Shown here piece by piece: positions 63,999-64,000 of a DNA stretch of 64,000 nt (its first letter is position 1; each line of letters opens with the position of its first letter). The stretch covers positions 1 to 64,000 of the forward strand of contig CBDBQH010000003.1 in the NCBI GenBank assembly GCA_965208975.1, given 5' to 3'. The notes under the pieces were generated by a model that worked only from the letters and a program-made list of their open reading frames with translations, ran no database searches and was not told the origin of the DNA. Both the position numbers and the translations under genes were made by a program. The DNA comes from G963663315 sp965208975 (lineage in GTDB: Bacteria; Pseudomonadota; Gammaproteobacteria; Arenicellales; Poriferihabitantaceae).

Positions 63999-64000
63999 AA

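Overview
The window looks like chromosomal DNA of an uncultured gammaproteobacterium. The evidence is the homodimeric-type pyruvate dehydrogenase operon (aceE-aceF-lpd), the lepA-lepB-rnc-era-recO order, and typical proteobacterial suhB, mutS, tsaD and bpt genes. I cannot name a genus. No rRNA, tRNA, CRISPR array, transposase or phage gene was recognised.

Layout. (1) 1-26.6 kb, minus strand: one gigantic secreted Calx-beta repeat protein of at least 8,700 residues. Its gene runs off the left edge and carries a one-base frameshift near position 251. Its 3' part is built from a 4,764-bp DNA unit repeated about three times almost without change, and it has a pentanucleotide microsatellite at its 5' end. 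(2) 26.7-32.2 kb, plus: aceE-aceF-lpd. (3) 32.2-37.2 kb, minus: lepA-lepB-rnc-era-recO. (4) 37.3-44.8 kb, plus: tungstate/molybdate ABC permease and ATPase, mobA, a Cys/Met-metabolism PLP enzyme, a GNAT acetyltransferase, a suhB-like phosphatase and mutS. (5) 45-51 kb, plus: a second Calx-beta protein that ends in an autotransporter beta-barrel, preceded by a tetranucleotide microsatellite and a mosaic of dispersed hairpin repeats. (6) 51.6-56 kb: an unrecognised protein (plus), then on the minus strand a substrate-binding protein, a HAMP sensor without an output domain, and an OFA-family MFS transporter. (7) 56-58 kb: tsaD and bpt, divergent. (8) 58-64 kb: a class-III aminotransferase, a flavin amine oxidase, a Rieske oxygenase and two spermidine/putrescine-type ABC permeases, which together suggest amine or polyamine uptake and breakdown.

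Most noteworthy: two giant surface proteins share Calx-beta modules and similar signal peptides. Each has a simple-sequence repeat at its 5' end, which is the hallmark of a phase-variable surface system. The larger one also has long identical internal repeats that should let it change length by recombination and gene conversion. A family of short hairpin repeats is scattered between genes, and two of its members lie in frame inside the interdomain linker of AceF. Several housekeeping proteins have unusual residues at positions that are normally conserved: SuhB Asp to Asn at a metal ligand, and RNase III Glu to Gln at the position of E. coli Glu38.
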